DNA of 64,000 bases from JACPAP01 sp035287045 (GCA_035287045.1 DATECF010000256.1:1-64000); one strand, 5' to 3'; counted from the first letter of the stretch, positions 51,957 through 61,615 are shown. Numbers and translations: made by a program. Notes: generated from the sequence alone by a model not told the origin.

Positions 51957-53124
51957 TTGGCAGAAACTCCTGCACCAGCGGAGCGTCGCCTCCCTCCAGC
52001 AGCTGGTGGCCAGGTTCGGGCGTGAGCAGTTCCCGGACCTGGACCGGCTGCAACAGGCGATCGACAACTTCGAGCTGAGGATCTCACCCGCCATGGTGGA
52101 TCTGATCAAGGAGCCGGGCGATCCCATTTGGCGGCAGTACGTCCCGGACCTTCAGGAGCTGGATGTCGTGGACGGCGTCCCGGACAGCCTGAACGAAGAT
52201 GACGATAGCCCGGTTCCCAACATCACGCACCGCTATCCTGACCGGGCGCTGTTTCTGGTGAGCCCGGTGTGCGCCGCCTACTGCCGGTTCTGTACCCGCC
52301 GCCGCAAAGTGGGCGATCCCGAAAAGATCCCGATGTCGCAGTTCGAGAGCGCGTTCCGGTATCTGGCGGAACACACCGAGATCCGCGACGTGATCATGTC
52401 GGGCGGCGATCCCCTGCTCCTGTCCGACCGCCGGCTGGACCAAATCCTGGGCCGGCTCCGGCAGATCAAGCATATCGAGGTCGTCCGGATCGGCAGCCGG
52501 GTGCCGTGCCACCTGCCCGAGCGGATCACGCCGGAGCTGTGCGCCACGTTGAAGAAGTACCATCCGCTGTACCTCAACACGCACTTCAACCACCCGGACG
52601 AGCTGACGCCCGCGGCAGTGAAGGGCCTGGGGCTCCTGGCGGACGCGGGCGTGCCCCTGGGGTGCCAGACGGTCCTGCTGAAGGGCGTGAACGACGATCC
52701 GGATGTCATGAAGGAGCTGATGCAGCGGTTGCTCGCCGCGCGCGTCCGGCCCTACTACATCTACATGTGCGACCAGGTGGCCGGCGCGGAGCATTTCAAG
52801 ACATCGGTCGAGACCGGACTGGAGATCATCAAGGCGCTGCGCGGATGGACCAGCGGGCTCGCGGTGCCGCATTTCGTGATCGACGCGCCGGGGGGCGGCG
52901 GGAAGATCCCGCTGCTGCCGGAGTACGTGGTGCGCATCACCGAAGACGAAGTAGTGCTGCGGAACTACCGCGGCAAGCGCTACGTGTGGAAGCAGCCGCG
53001 CGAGGAGGAATCGCTGGTCGGCGCGGGGGTGCGGGAGCCGGAATACGACTTTCTACCCACCTTTGAAGCCGCGCAGAACGCCAAGAACGGGAAGAAACGC
53101 AAACGCAACAAGCGGGTCGCGTAG
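51949..53124 (+). CDS. kamA: Lysine 2,3-aminomutase (radical SAM, PLP)
   Basis: A 391-residue KamA. The radical-SAM cluster is Cys108-x3-Cys112-x2-Cys115 (CAAYCRFC). The PLP lysine is Lys319 in DAPGGGGKIP, with Asp312 seven residues before, as Asp330/Lys337 in the Clostridium enzyme. MCDQ keeps the Asp that corresponds to Asp293. Both substrate-lysine carboxylates are therefore present, favouring a true lysine 2,3-aminomutase over the EF-P modifier EpmB. The last ~20 residues are very basic (KNGKKRKRNKR). Last gene of the ATP-grasp operon, ended by a strong hairpin. Confidence 0.92.
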   Translation: MADWQKLLHQRSVASLQQLVARFGREQFPDLDRLQQAIDNFELRISPAMVDLIKEPGDPIWRQYVPDLQELDVVDGVPDSLNEDDDSPVPNITHRYPDRALFLVSPVCAAYCRFCTRRRKVGDPEKIPMSQFESAFRYLAEHTEIRDVIMSGGDPLLLSDRRLDQILGRLRQIKHIEVVRIGSRVPCHLPERITPELCATLKKYHPLYLNTHFNHPDELTPAAVKGLGLLADAGVPLGCQTVLLKGVNDDPDVMKELMQRLLAARVRPYYIYMCDQVAGAEHFKTSVETGLEIIKALRGWTSGLAVPHFVIDAPGGGGKIPLLPEYVVRITEDEVVLRNYRGKRYVWKQPREEESLVGAGVREPEYDFLPTFEAAQNAKNGKKRKRNKRVA

Positions 53125-53140
53125 GGGCGGTTTGCAAATG

Positions 53141-53180
53141 CGTGAGGGGTGAGGGGTCCCCTTCCCCATCACCCCTTACG
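53141..53180. terminator. Long hairpin between convergent genes
   Basis: CGTGAGGGGTGAGGGG pairs with CCCCATCACCCCTTACG with one wobble and one mismatch around a short loop, 17 bases after kamA and 18 before the EF-G-like stop. No T-run, yet it is well placed to end both transcripts. Confidence 0.5.
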
Positions 53181-53197
53181 CCGTCCGCTGTTGCACG

Positions 53198-55297
53198 TCA
53201 TTTCTTGTCGGCCTCTTCGAGCTCCTTCTTCCTCGCCTCGATGACCTTCGCCGCCACCTCCGGCGGCACGTCCTGATATGCGTGGAATTTCTGGCGGTAG
53301 GTCCCGCGGCCGTGCGTAATCGAGTGGAGCTGCGTGGCGTATCGATCCAGCTCGGCCTCCGGCACGAGGGCGCGGATCTTGCTCATCCGCCCGTCGGCCT
53401 CGGTACCGAGAATCTGGCCACGGCGGGACGAAAGGTCCCCCATGACCGCGCCCAGATACTCTTCGGGCGTCCAGGCTTCAACCTCCACGATAGGCTCCAG
53501 CAGCACCGGCTTCGCGTTGGGCGTCACGTTCCGGAACGCCAGGATGCCGGCCATCTTGAACGACATTTCGTTGGAGTCGACGTCGTGGTAGGAGCCGTCG
53601 TATAACTCCACCTTGAAGTCCACCATGGGGTAGCCAGCCACCGGGCCCCGGGCCGTGGCCTCAATGATCCCCTTCTCAACGGCCGGGATATACTGCCGCG
53701 GGATCACGCCGCCCACGATGTTGTCTTCGAACACCAGCCCTGAGCCCCGCGCCAGCGGCGCTACCCGAATCCAGCAGTCGCCGTATTGCCCGCGGCCACC
53801 GGTCTGCTTTTTGTGCTTGCCCTGACCCTCCGCCCTGCCCTTCAGGGTCTCCCGATATGCGATCTTGGGTTTTCCCAGGGTCGCGTGGACCCCGAACTTG
53901 CGGGCCAACCGACCTACGATGATCTCCAGGTGCCGCTCGCCGCGGCCCCGCATCAAGGTCTGGCCCAGCTCCGCGTTGTACTCGTGATGGAACGTGGGGT
54001 CTTCCTCGTGCAGGCGCTGGAGTCCGGTGTTGAGCTTGTCCTCTTCGCCCCGCTGCTTCACCTCCACCGACAGGGTGATCACCGGGTCGGGGAACGGGAT
54101 CTTGGGCAGGACGATGGGCTGCTCCTTGGTGGAGAGCGTATCGTTGGTATGGGTGTCGCGCAGCTTCGCGACCACGCCAATGTCGCCCGCGTGCAGCTCG
54201 GGGGCCTCGGTGCGTTCCTTGCCCAGCGCCACCGACAAGTGATTGAGCTTCTCCGATGCCGAGCGGGGGGCGTTGTATACCTCGGCCCCGTTCTTCACCA
54301 GCCCCGAGTAGACGCGGAAGAACGTCACATCGCCGACGTGGGGCTCGGACACCGTCTTGAAAACCTGCGCCACGAACGGACCGTCGTCCTTGAACGCCAG
54401 GGACACGGGCTTGGGGTCGCCCCACATCTGGCCTTCCACGCCTTCGCGCTCGACCGGCGCGGGAACCAGCTCCACCAACGCCGTGAGCAGGGCGCGCGTC
54501 CCGTAGGTCAGCTCGCTCGCCCCGCACAGCAGGGGATAGATCTCCCCGCGGGCGACACCGGCGTGCATCGCCCTGGTCAGCTCGTCCGACGACAGCTCCT
54601 CGCCACCCAGGTATCGCTCCAGCAGCGCGTCGTCCGTCGAGGCGATGGCCTCCACCAGGTCCTGCTCGTAGCGGTCGAACTGCGCCTTCAACTCGGTCGG
54701 GACCTCCTGTTCGTCGTACTCGCCCGTCTTGCTGCCCTGGCGGTACACATGGGCTTTCGTGGTGAGCAGGTTGACGATCCCGTGGAACTGGGAGCCCGCG
54801 CCGACCGGGATCTCGATGGGCAGCACCTTCGAGCTCACATTGGTCTTGATGTCCTGATAGACCTTCTCGAAATCCGCGTGCTCTTTGTCCATCAGTGACA
54901 CGTAGAACAGACGTGGAATCCCGCGCTGTTCGGCGTGCTCCCAGGCCTGCTCGGTGCCGACCTCGACGCCGGCGGTACTGCTCACCACGATCAGGGCGGC
55001 ATCGGCCGCGTAGATCGCCGCGATCGCGTCGCCCAGGAAGTCGAGATACCCGGGCGCGTCAAGCAGATTGATCTTGGTGTCCATCCACTCGGCGTAGGCC
55101 AGCCCCAAGCTGATGGAATACTTCCGTTCGATTTCGTCGGGGGTGTAGTTGGTGAGGGCGCTGCCGTCCTTGACGGAGCCATGCCGCTTGCTGGTGCCGG
55201 CCACGAACGCCAGGGCGTCTACCAAACTCGTCTTGCCGCTCTGGCCGTGGCCGACCACCGCGACATTCCGGATGGCTTCTCCTGTGTACACGCGCAC
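53198..55297 (-). CDS. Elongation factor G-like GTPase
   Basis: A 699-residue five-domain EF-G homologue (EF-G2-like). The P-loop is GHGQSGKTS, switch II is DAPGYLDF, where His is Tyr as in many EF-G2 proteins, and domains II-V follow with HHEYNAELGQTLMRGRGERHLEI and GGVIPRQYIPAVEKGI. The guanine-specificity motif NKxD reads SLMD (YVSLMDKEHADF), losing both Asn and Lys. It may have weak or altered nucleotide selectivity and is unlikely to be the main translocase. Monocistronic. Confidence 0.88.
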   Translation of the reverse strand: MRVYTGEAIRNVAVVGHGQSGKTSLVDALAFVAGTSKRHGSVKDGSALTNYTPDEIERKYSISLGLAYAEWMDTKINLLDAPGYLDFLGDAIAAIYAADAALIVVSSTAGVEVGTEQAWEHAEQRGIPRLFYVSLMDKEHADFEKVYQDIKTNVSSKVLPIEIPVGAGSQFHGIVNLLTTKAHVYRQGSKTGEYDEQEVPTELKAQFDRYEQDLVEAIASTDDALLERYLGGEELSSDELTRAMHAGVARGEIYPLLCGASELTYGTRALLTALVELVPAPVEREGVEGQMWGDPKPVSLAFKDDGPFVAQVFKTVSEPHVGDVTFFRVYSGLVKNGAEVYNAPRSASEKLNHLSVALGKERTEAPELHAGDIGVVAKLRDTHTNDTLSTKEQPIVLPKIPFPDPVITLSVEVKQRGEEDKLNTGLQRLHEEDPTFHHEYNAELGQTLMRGRGERHLEIIVGRLARKFGVHATLGKPKIAYRETLKGRAEGQGKHKKQTGGRGQYGDCWIRVAPLARGSGLVFEDNIVGGVIPRQYIPAVEKGIIEATARGPVAGYPMVDFKVELYDGSYHDVDSNEMSFKMAGILAFRNVTPNAKPVLLEPIVEVEAWTPEEYLGAVMGDLSSRRGQILGTEADGRMSKIRALVPEAELDRYATQLHSITHGRGTYRQKFHAYQDVPPEVAAKVIEARKKELEEADKK

Positions 55298-55385
55298 GCG
55301 CGGTACCTCCTGCCAGGGGGACGGGAAACTTGAACCCCGGTCCCGGAGACCGCAACGGGAGGGGGATGAAGACTGCGACCGTCGC

Positions 55386-57266
55386 TCACCGGTACCCGGC
55401 CGCCTGCAGGTTAAACAGCTCCGCGTACAACCCGCCCCGCCCTACCAGCTCCTGGTGCGTCCCGTGCTCCACCAACCGCCCGCCCGTCAGCACCAGAATC
55501 CGGTCCGCCATCCGAACGGTGGAGAAGCGATGGGAAATGAGGACCGCGATTCTCCCTTTGGTGAGCTCGGTGAACCTGAGGAATACCTCGTATTCGGCGC
55601 GGGCATCCAGCGCCGCCGTGGGTTCGTCCAAGATCAGGACCTGGGCCTCGCGCAGGTAGGCGCGCGCCAGCGCCACCTTCTGCCACTCGCCGCCGGACAG
55701 GTCCACCCCGTCATCGAAGCGGCGGCCCAGTTGCTGGTCGAACCCCTTGCTCAACCGTTTGGCAACCGTGTCCGCCAGGCTGCGCCGCGCCGCCTCCCGG
55801 ACCCGGTCATCCTGAGACATGTACTCCGTCTGCCCCACGCCGATGTTCTCGCGGAACAGAAACGCGTAGCGCATGAAGTCCTGGAAGATGACGCCGATGT
55901 TCGCGTGCAAGCCGGCCAGGTCGTACTCCCGCAGGTCCACGCCGTCCAGCAGGATCCGGCCCTCGTCCGGGTCGTAGAGCCGGGCCAGGAGCTTCACCAG
56001 CGTGGTCTTGCCGGCCCCGTTTTCCCCCACCAGCGCCACCGATTCGTCCGGCGCCAGCGAAAACGAGAGGTCGCGCACGGCCCACACGTCCGACCCCGGG
56101 TACTTGAAGCTCACCCGTTCGAAGTCGAACCCTCGGCCGATGGGCCGCGGCAGGGCCCTGGCCCCCGGCCTGGAGACCACCCGTGGTTGGAGCGCCAGAA
56201 ACGTGAACAGGTCGCGGAGATAGAGACTCTCCTCATACACGCTCGAGAGCATCAGGAGCACGCGCTGAATGAGGTCCCGGCTCTGCCGGAAGGAGCCTGC
56301 GAGGAAGGTGAGCACCCCGATGGTGAACGGTCCCGCCGGGGACTGATACCCAGTCACCGTGAGGTAGATGATCACACCGTAGGCGCCGTAGTACCCCAGC
56401 GAGCCCACGCCGGCGAGCAGCGTGGAGACCGAAGCCCGCTTGATCGAGAGGCGCTTGTTGATTTCGTAGAACTCGTCCGCCAGGCGGCGATAGCGTCCAA
56501 TCAAGTAGGGCGACAGGCCAAAGAGCTTCACCTCCTTGGCGGCCTGGTCGCTTGCCGCCGTGAACCGGAGGTAGTCCAGCATGCGCCGCTCCGGGGTCCA
56601 CTGGAACAGCAGCGAGTAGCCCAGGGCGGCGAAGTGGGTTTCGCCGAGGAATGCCGGAATCACGGCGATCGCCAGCAGCACGAGGAGCCACGGGACGTAC
56701 ACCAGCAACGCCAGCGTCAGCGACACCAGGGTGATCAGGTCCTGCACCGTCCCCAGGAGTTGGGCCACCAGGCCGATGCGTCCGACGGTCTGCCGCCGGG
56801 CCCGCTCCAGGTGATCGTAGGTCTCGGCGTCCTCGAACTGGGCGACATCCAGCCTGGCGGCGTGCTCCATCAGCCGGACCGAGATGCGGTTGGAGAAGAG
56901 ATCGCCCAGGAGGCTCTCCAGGAGGGATGACGCCCGCGCCAGGCCCTCGCCGCCGACGGCAATAGCCAGCTCGACGCCCACCAGCAGCCCAAGCTGCCCC
57001 CAATCCACCGGTTGCTCCCCTCGGTACGAGGCCTCGACCGCCTCGATGATCAACTTGCCGATCCACAGGAGCCCCAACGGCACCACCGCGCGCACCACGC
57101 GCAGGCCCACGATGGCCGCGGTGTAGCCACGGTGCGTCTCATACACCATCTTGAGGAGCGGCGGCACGTGCTTCAGGGCGGCGAGCCGGTCGGGCCAATT
57201 GGGGAGTTGGTCCGGCGTCAGTCGGCTTCGAGGCCGGCGGGGAAAGGGAATGAAGGGGCCCGTCAC
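55386..57266 (-). CDS. ABC exporter, fused membrane and ATPase domains
   Basis: A ~626-residue half-transporter. About six transmembrane helices lie in residues ~45-350 (RVVRAVVPLGLLWIGKLIIEAVE...LLVYVPWLLVLLAIAVIPAFLG). The ATPase has Walker A GENGAGKTTLVKLL, the Q-loop FQDFMRYAFLFRENI, signature LSGGEWQKVALARA, Walker B VLILDEPTAALD and the switch His in SHRFSTVRMAD. It would act as a dimer to export a lipid, peptide or drug. GTG 57266 is chosen because the divergent gene begins at 57340, but no ribosome binding site is visible. Confidence 0.87.
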   Translation of the reverse strand: MTGPFIPFPRRPRSRLTPDQLPNWPDRLAALKHVPPLLKMVYETHRGYTAAIVGLRVVRAVVPLGLLWIGKLIIEAVEASYRGEQPVDWGQLGLLVGVELAIAVGGEGLARASSLLESLLGDLFSNRISVRLMEHAARLDVAQFEDAETYDHLERARRQTVGRIGLVAQLLGTVQDLITLVSLTLALLVYVPWLLVLLAIAVIPAFLGETHFAALGYSLLFQWTPERRMLDYLRFTAASDQAAKEVKLFGLSPYLIGRYRRLADEFYEINKRLSIKRASVSTLLAGVGSLGYYGAYGVIIYLTVTGYQSPAGPFTIGVLTFLAGSFRQSRDLIQRVLLMLSSVYEESLYLRDLFTFLALQPRVVSRPGARALPRPIGRGFDFERVSFKYPGSDVWAVRDLSFSLAPDESVALVGENGAGKTTLVKLLARLYDPDEGRILLDGVDLREYDLAGLHANIGVIFQDFMRYAFLFRENIGVGQTEYMSQDDRVREAARRSLADTVAKRLSKGFDQQLGRRFDDGVDLSGGEWQKVALARAYLREAQVLILDEPTAALDARAEYEVFLRFTELTKGRIAVLISHRFSTVRMADRILVLTGGRLVEHGTHQELVGRGGLYAELFNLQAAGYR

Positions 57267-57339
57267 AAGGGGTGAAGTTAACAGCGCCGAGCCACGAGCG
57301 TCCCACGCGTAATAACAACCGCTCCCTCCAGAGCGTCCT

Positions 57340-58956
57340 ATGGCGGTCTTGCCTAAATCGTTGATCCTGGCAGGCCTGGTCTCCACGGCCGTGGCCTGGA
57401 GTCCGGTTCCGCGTGGGCCGGCGCCTGAGGGCGGCGGCCTGCCGTCCGACAGCGTCGAACGGGCCCGCGCCCTCCACGCCCTCAACCGATTGACGTTCGG
57501 CCCCCGTGCCGGCGACGTGGACCGCGTAGTGGCCCTGGGCGTGGATCGGTATATCGATCAGCAGCTCGCCGCTGAGCGAATCGACGACGGCCTGGTGGAG
57601 CGGCGGCTGGCGCGTTTCGACGTCCTGCGTCTCTCATCTGAAGAGCTGGCCCGGATCTATCTCGAGGAGCAACGCGCCCGGAGGCAGCGCCAGCAAGCCG
57701 GAGGACGGGACTCGGCGGCGGAGGAGCCGCAGATGCCGCAGATGCCGCAGGGGCGTCAGCTGCCTCGGGCGCGCCGCCTGGCCGGCGAGTTGCAGCAAGC
57801 CACCATGGTCCGGGCCACGCTCTCCGAGCGGCAGCTGTACGAGGTGATGGTCGACGTCTGGTCCAATCACTTCAACGTGTTCATGGGCAAAGGCGCGGAC
57901 CGCTTTCTGGTGCCGGACTACATCGAGCGCACCATTCGCCCGCACGCGATGGGGAAATTCGAGGACCTGCTGGTCGCCACCGCCCGTAGCCCAGCCATGC
58001 TCTTCTACCTCGACAACGTGCAGTCGGTGGCACCGGGCTCGCGGCCGCCGGGCCGGGCGCGTGCCGGGGAGCGCCTGCCCGTTGGGCTCAACGAGAATTA
58101 CGCCCGCGAGCTGATGGAGCTGCACACGCTGGGCGTGGACGGCGGGTACACCCAGCAGGACGTGATCAACGTGGCCCGGATTCTCACCGGCTGGAGCATG
58201 ACGCCGCCGCCACGCGGCGCACGCTTTGTATTCCACCACTGGGCGCACGACCGGGGAGCGAAGATCGTACTGGGCCGGACGTTCCCCGCCGGCCGGGGGC
58301 AGGAGGAAGGCCTGGAGCTGCTGACGCTCCTTGCCCGCCATCCGTCCACGATGCGGCACGTGTCGGCCAAGCTGTGCGCCCGGTTCCTGGCGGACGACCC
58401 GCCGGACGGCTGCATAGACGCCGGGGTACAGGCATGGGAACGGACCGGTGGCGAGATCCGGGAGATCCTGCGCGCCATCTTCCGCTCGAACGAGTTCTGG
58501 GCGCCGGCGTACCGCGGCGCCAAGGTCAAGACGCCACTGGAGTTTGTGGTGAGCGCGGTGCGCGCCGTGGGCGGCGTTCCGGACTCGACGCTCGCGCTGG
58601 CGCAGTTGGTGGGCCGGTTGGGCCAGCCGCTCTACCTGCAACCGGCGCCCACCGGCTACCCCGAAACCCAGGAGTCGTGGGTCAACTCGGGGGCGCTGTT
58701 GGAGCGACTCAATGTGGCGATGGGCCTCGCGGCGGGTCGCGCTCCAGGCGTCGCCCTGAACCTGGAGGCGTTGATCGCTTCGTGGGCTGACGCTGCGCAG
58801 CTCGCGGAGCTGGTAAACCGGCGAATCCTGAGCGGCGGGGCCTCGCGAAACACGCTGCGGGTCATCCAGGAGCAGACGGCGAGTTTGGCTCCGGCGCAGG
58901 CCCGCATGATGGCGGTGGGTCTGGCGCTGGGTTCGCCGGAGTTTCAGCGACAGTAA
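57340..58956 (+). CDS. DUF1800 protein
   Basis: A 538-residue exported protein of the DUF1800 family. The N-terminal hydrophobic segment is short. HALNRLTFGPRAGDVDRV opens the domain, and VDVWSNHFNVF, LNENYARELMELHTLGVDGGYTQQDVINVARILTGW and NSGALLERLNVAMGLA are hallmark motifs. Residues ~105-145 form a Gln/Arg/Pro-rich insert (QRQQAGG...MPQMPQGRQ). DUF1800 genes are nearly always paired with DUF1501, as here. The pair is exported; biochemical role unknown. Confidence 0.92.
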   Translation: MAVLPKSLILAGLVSTAVAWSPVPRGPAPEGGGLPSDSVERARALHALNRLTFGPRAGDVDRVVALGVDRYIDQQLAAERIDDGLVERRLARFDVLRLSSEELARIYLEEQRARRQRQQAGGRDSAAEEPQMPQMPQGRQLPRARRLAGELQQATMVRATLSERQLYEVMVDVWSNHFNVFMGKGADRFLVPDYIERTIRPHAMGKFEDLLVATARSPAMLFYLDNVQSVAPGSRPPGRARAGERLPVGLNENYARELMELHTLGVDGGYTQQDVINVARILTGWSMTPPPRGARFVFHHWAHDRGAKIVLGRTFPAGRGQEEGLELLTLLARHPSTMRHVSAKLCARFLADDPPDGCIDAGVQAWERTGGEIREILRAIFRSNEFWAPAYRGAKVKTPLEFVVSAVRAVGGVPDSTLALAQLVGRLGQPLYLQPAPTGYPETQESWVNSGALLERLNVAMGLAAGRAPGVALNLEALIASWADAAQLAELVNRRILSGGASRNTLRVIQEQTASLAPAQARMMAVGLALGSPEFQRQ

Positions 58957-58972
58957 GCGTGAGAGGTGAGAC

Positions 58973-60268
58973 GTGAGACGTGAAGATTGCTCCCGCACCG
59001 ACTTGCCCGTTGGTCGCCGCGTGTTCGTGAAGGCGGGAGGCCTGGCACTCGTGGCGCTCGGGCTGGACCCCATCTTCCTCACCCGCGCCGCATACGCGGT
59101 AAAGCGCGGCACCGGATCGGCAAACCGCATGAAGACGCTCGTTTGCCTGTTCCAACGCGGCGCCGTGGACGGGCTCAACATGGTGGTGCCGCACGGCGAC
59201 CCGTTCTACTATCGCGAACGTCCCCGCATCGCGATTCCGCGGCCCGGCACGGCTGGTGGCGCACTGAACCTCGACGGCCACTTCGGGCTCCATCCGGCGC
59301 TTGCCCCGCTCAAGCCCCTATACGACCACGGGACGCTGGCGATGGTCCACGCCGTGGGATCGCCCGAGGCCACCCGCAGCCATTTCGACGCCCAGGACTA
59401 CATGGAAAGCGGGACGCCCGGGCTCAAGTCCACGCCGGATGGCTGGCTCAACCGGTACCTCGGCGCGCGGCACGCGATCGAGCACCGGGACACCCCATTC
59501 CGCGGCGTGGCCATCGGGCCGCAGCTCCCCCGCGCGCTGCGCGGCTCGGCGCCGGCGCTCGCGATCGACAACCTGCAGGGCTTCGGGCTTCGCGCGCCGG
59601 AACCGGCGCGAGGCCGCCTGACGCAGGCGTTCGAGCAGCTCTATCAGGGGTCCGCCACCGGATTGGTTGCCACTTCCTCGGAAGAAGCGTTCGACGCCGT
59701 CAGGATGCTGAGAACCGTGAACCCGCGGCGCTACGAACCAGCTAACGGCGCCCAGTATCCCGCGGGACCCCTGGGCCGGTCCATGAAACAAGTCGCCCAG
59801 CTCATCAAGGCCGACCTGGGGCTGGAGATCGCGTTCGCCGACGTGGGCGGCTGGGATACCCACGTGAACCAAGGGGCGGCCGAGGGCCAGCTCGCGGCCC
59901 GCCTCACGGAGTTCGCCGGCGCCATTACCGCGTTCACCCGGGACCTTGGTGAGCGGATGGCGGATGTGGTGGTGCTCACCATGAGCGAGTTCGGCCGCAC
60001 GGTCGCCGAGAACGGCAACCTGGGCACCGATCACGGCCATGCGACCGCCATGTTGGTGCTGGGCGGCGGGGTACGGGGCGGACGGGTGTACGGTGAGTGG
60101 CCGACGCTGGATCCAGCCAGGCGATTCGAGGGGCGAGATCTGGCCGTGACCACCGACTTCCGGGATCTCTTCGGCGAAGTCCTCACTCGGCATCTTGGCG
60201 CCGTGGACCTCGCCACGGTGTTCCCCGGCTACCAGGGCGGCAAGCCGGTAGGCGTGATCCCGGCGTAG
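58973..60268 (+). CDS. DUF1501 protein
   Basis: A 431-residue sulfatase-fold DUF1501 protein. A Tat-like N-terminus (GRRVFVKAGGLALVALGL) indicates export in folded form. KTLVCLFQRGAVDGLNMVVPHGDP, HPALAPLKPLYDHGTLAMVHAVG and SEFGRTVAENGNLGTDHGHATAMLVLG are family motifs, the last containing metal-site residues. GTG 58973 follows short GTGAGACGTGA repeats that also serve as its ribosome binding site. Partner of the DUF1800 gene 16 bases upstream. Confidence 0.92.
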   Translation: MRREDCSRTDLPVGRRVFVKAGGLALVALGLDPIFLTRAAYAVKRGTGSANRMKTLVCLFQRGAVDGLNMVVPHGDPFYYRERPRIAIPRPGTAGGALNLDGHFGLHPALAPLKPLYDHGTLAMVHAVGSPEATRSHFDAQDYMESGTPGLKSTPDGWLNRYLGARHAIEHRDTPFRGVAIGPQLPRALRGSAPALAIDNLQGFGLRAPEPARGRLTQAFEQLYQGSATGLVATSSEEAFDAVRMLRTVNPRRYEPANGAQYPAGPLGRSMKQVAQLIKADLGLEIAFADVGGWDTHVNQGAAEGQLAARLTEFAGAITAFTRDLGERMADVVVLTMSEFGRTVAENGNLGTDHGHATAMLVLGGGVRGGRVYGEWPTLDPARRFEGRDLAVTTDFRDLFGEVLTRHLGAVDLATVFPGYQGGKPVGVIPA

Positions 60269-60283
60269 CCCTACATTCCCACC

Positions 60284-60997
60284 ATGGACCTCAAAGGCGC
60301 CGTCTGCGTCGTCACGGGGGGCAGCGAAGGCATCGGCAGGGCCATCGCGGGAGCGCTCGGCGCCCGCGGAGCCCGGCTCGCCATCTGCGCCCGCACGTCC
60401 GGCAAGGTGGACGCCGCCGTGGCTGATCTTCGCAAGAGGGGGAGCACGGCATGGGGCGCCCGGTGCGACGTGTCCGACGACCGGCAGGTCCGCGACTTCG
60501 CGGACGCGGTGCATCGGGAGCTCGGCACGGTGGATGTGCTGGTGAACAATGCCGGGCTGGGACACCTGGTGCCGGTGGAAGACATGTCGCTGGCGCAGTT
60601 CGACGAGACCTTCGCCGTGAACGTGCGCGGCGTCTTCCTCATGACCAAGGCGTTCTTACCGGACATGAAAGCCAAACAGGCGGGCACCATCGTCAATATC
60701 GCCAGCCTGGCCGGACGGAACCCGGTGCAGCACCTCGCGGCGTACGCGGCGTCCAAGCACGCGGTGCTCGGCTTTTCCAAATCCCTGATGCTCGAGGTGA
60801 GGAAACACCACATCCGGGTGGTCACGATCTGTCCGGGAACCGTCGTCACCGACATCTTTGGCAAGAGCGCCCGGGAGATCGAGCGCGCCGAGCACAAGTT
60901 GCTTCCGGAGGACGTGGCGCACACCGTGGTGGCCACGATCGAGGCGGCGGGTCGGGCGATGATCTCCGAGCTGGATATCCGCCCAACGAACCCGTAA
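60284..60997 (+). CDS. Short-chain dehydrogenase/reductase
   Basis: A 237-residue classical SDR. It has TGGSEGIGRA for NAD(P) binding, NNAG near residue 87, Ser in NIASLAG, and YAASKH with the catalytic Tyr-x3-Lys near residue 150. Arg at CARTSGK suggests NADP preference. It resembles 3-oxoacyl-ACP reductase-like SDRs. Substrate unknown. Follows the DUF1501 gene by 15 bases. Confidence 0.9.
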   Translation: MDLKGAVCVVTGGSEGIGRAIAGALGARGARLAICARTSGKVDAAVADLRKRGSTAWGARCDVSDDRQVRDFADAVHRELGTVDVLVNNAGLGHLVPVEDMSLAQFDETFAVNVRGVFLMTKAFLPDMKAKQAGTIVNIASLAGRNPVQHLAAYAASKHAVLGFSKSLMLEVRKHHIRVVTICPGTVVTDIFGKSAREIERAEHKLLPEDVAHTVVATIEAAGRAMISELDIRPTNP

Positions 60998-61000
60998 GGG

Positions 61001-61615
61001 CTACCCGGTTTTCACCGTCGTCAGCACCCGCATCCCGACCCACCCCTTCACGCGCTCCTCGCGGAGCACCCGCAGCGGTTGCGCGCGTACGTGGGGGAGT
61101 GGGTCCGCCGGGCGGCTGTGACCCACCAGCTCGGGCAGGGCGCGGTAGGCCGCCATCCACACCCGATGGGTGAGCTTGTTGGGTAGCGCCATGGTCCCCA
61201 GCACCAGGCGCCCGCCGGGAGACAGCACCCGGACCAGCTCCCGCAGGGCGTCGGCCATCTCGGCATCGGTCAGCACGTCGAGCAAATAGGTACTCACCAC
61301 GGCATCGAACGACCCGGATCGAAACGGGAGCGCCAGCGCGGTGGCCCGCGTGAGCGACGCGCGGGCTCGCTCGGCCGTCAGGTGCTCGTCGGCCAGGCGC
61401 AGCATCCGCCGCGAAACGTCCACGCCCACCACCCGGCGCCCGTTGCCGCTCAGGAGCGCCACGCCGCGCCCCGGACCGATGCCCACGTCCAGCACCGACT
61501 CCGGCCCCGCGTCCAGGGCCCGTTCCACGGCGCGCGAAACACCCAGATCGTGCAGGGGCGTCAGGACGCGCTCGTACACCGGCGCCACCAGGTCGTACAG
61601 GGTCGCCGCGTGCAT
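61001..61615 (-). CDS. Class I SAM-dependent methyltransferase
   Basis: A 204-residue UbiE/phospholipid-type methyltransferase. VLDVGIGPGRGVALL is motif I near residue 43, VGVDVSRRMLRLA motif II, LPFRSGSFDAVVSTYLLD motif IV, and LREVLSPGGRLVLG-like sequence (VRVLSPGGRLVLG) follows. ATG 61615 overlaps the upstream TAA by one base (TAATG), so the start is secure. Substrate not identifiable; a small lipid or quinone is typical. Confidence 0.85.
   Translation of the reverse strand: MHAATLYDLVAPVYERVLTPLHDLGVSRAVERALDAGPESVLDVGIGPGRGVALLSGNGRRVVGVDVSRRMLRLADEHLTAERARASLTRATALALPFRSGSFDAVVSTYLLDVLTDAEMADALRELVRVLSPGGRLVLGTMALPNKLTHRVWMAAYRALPELVGHSRPADPLPHVRAQPLRVLREERVKGWVGMRVLTTVKTG

Noticed and set aside
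58955..58980. GTGAGACGTGA tandem units as a CRISPR or VNTR
   Set aside because: Only two to three units of 8 bases; they act as the leader of the DUF1501 gene.
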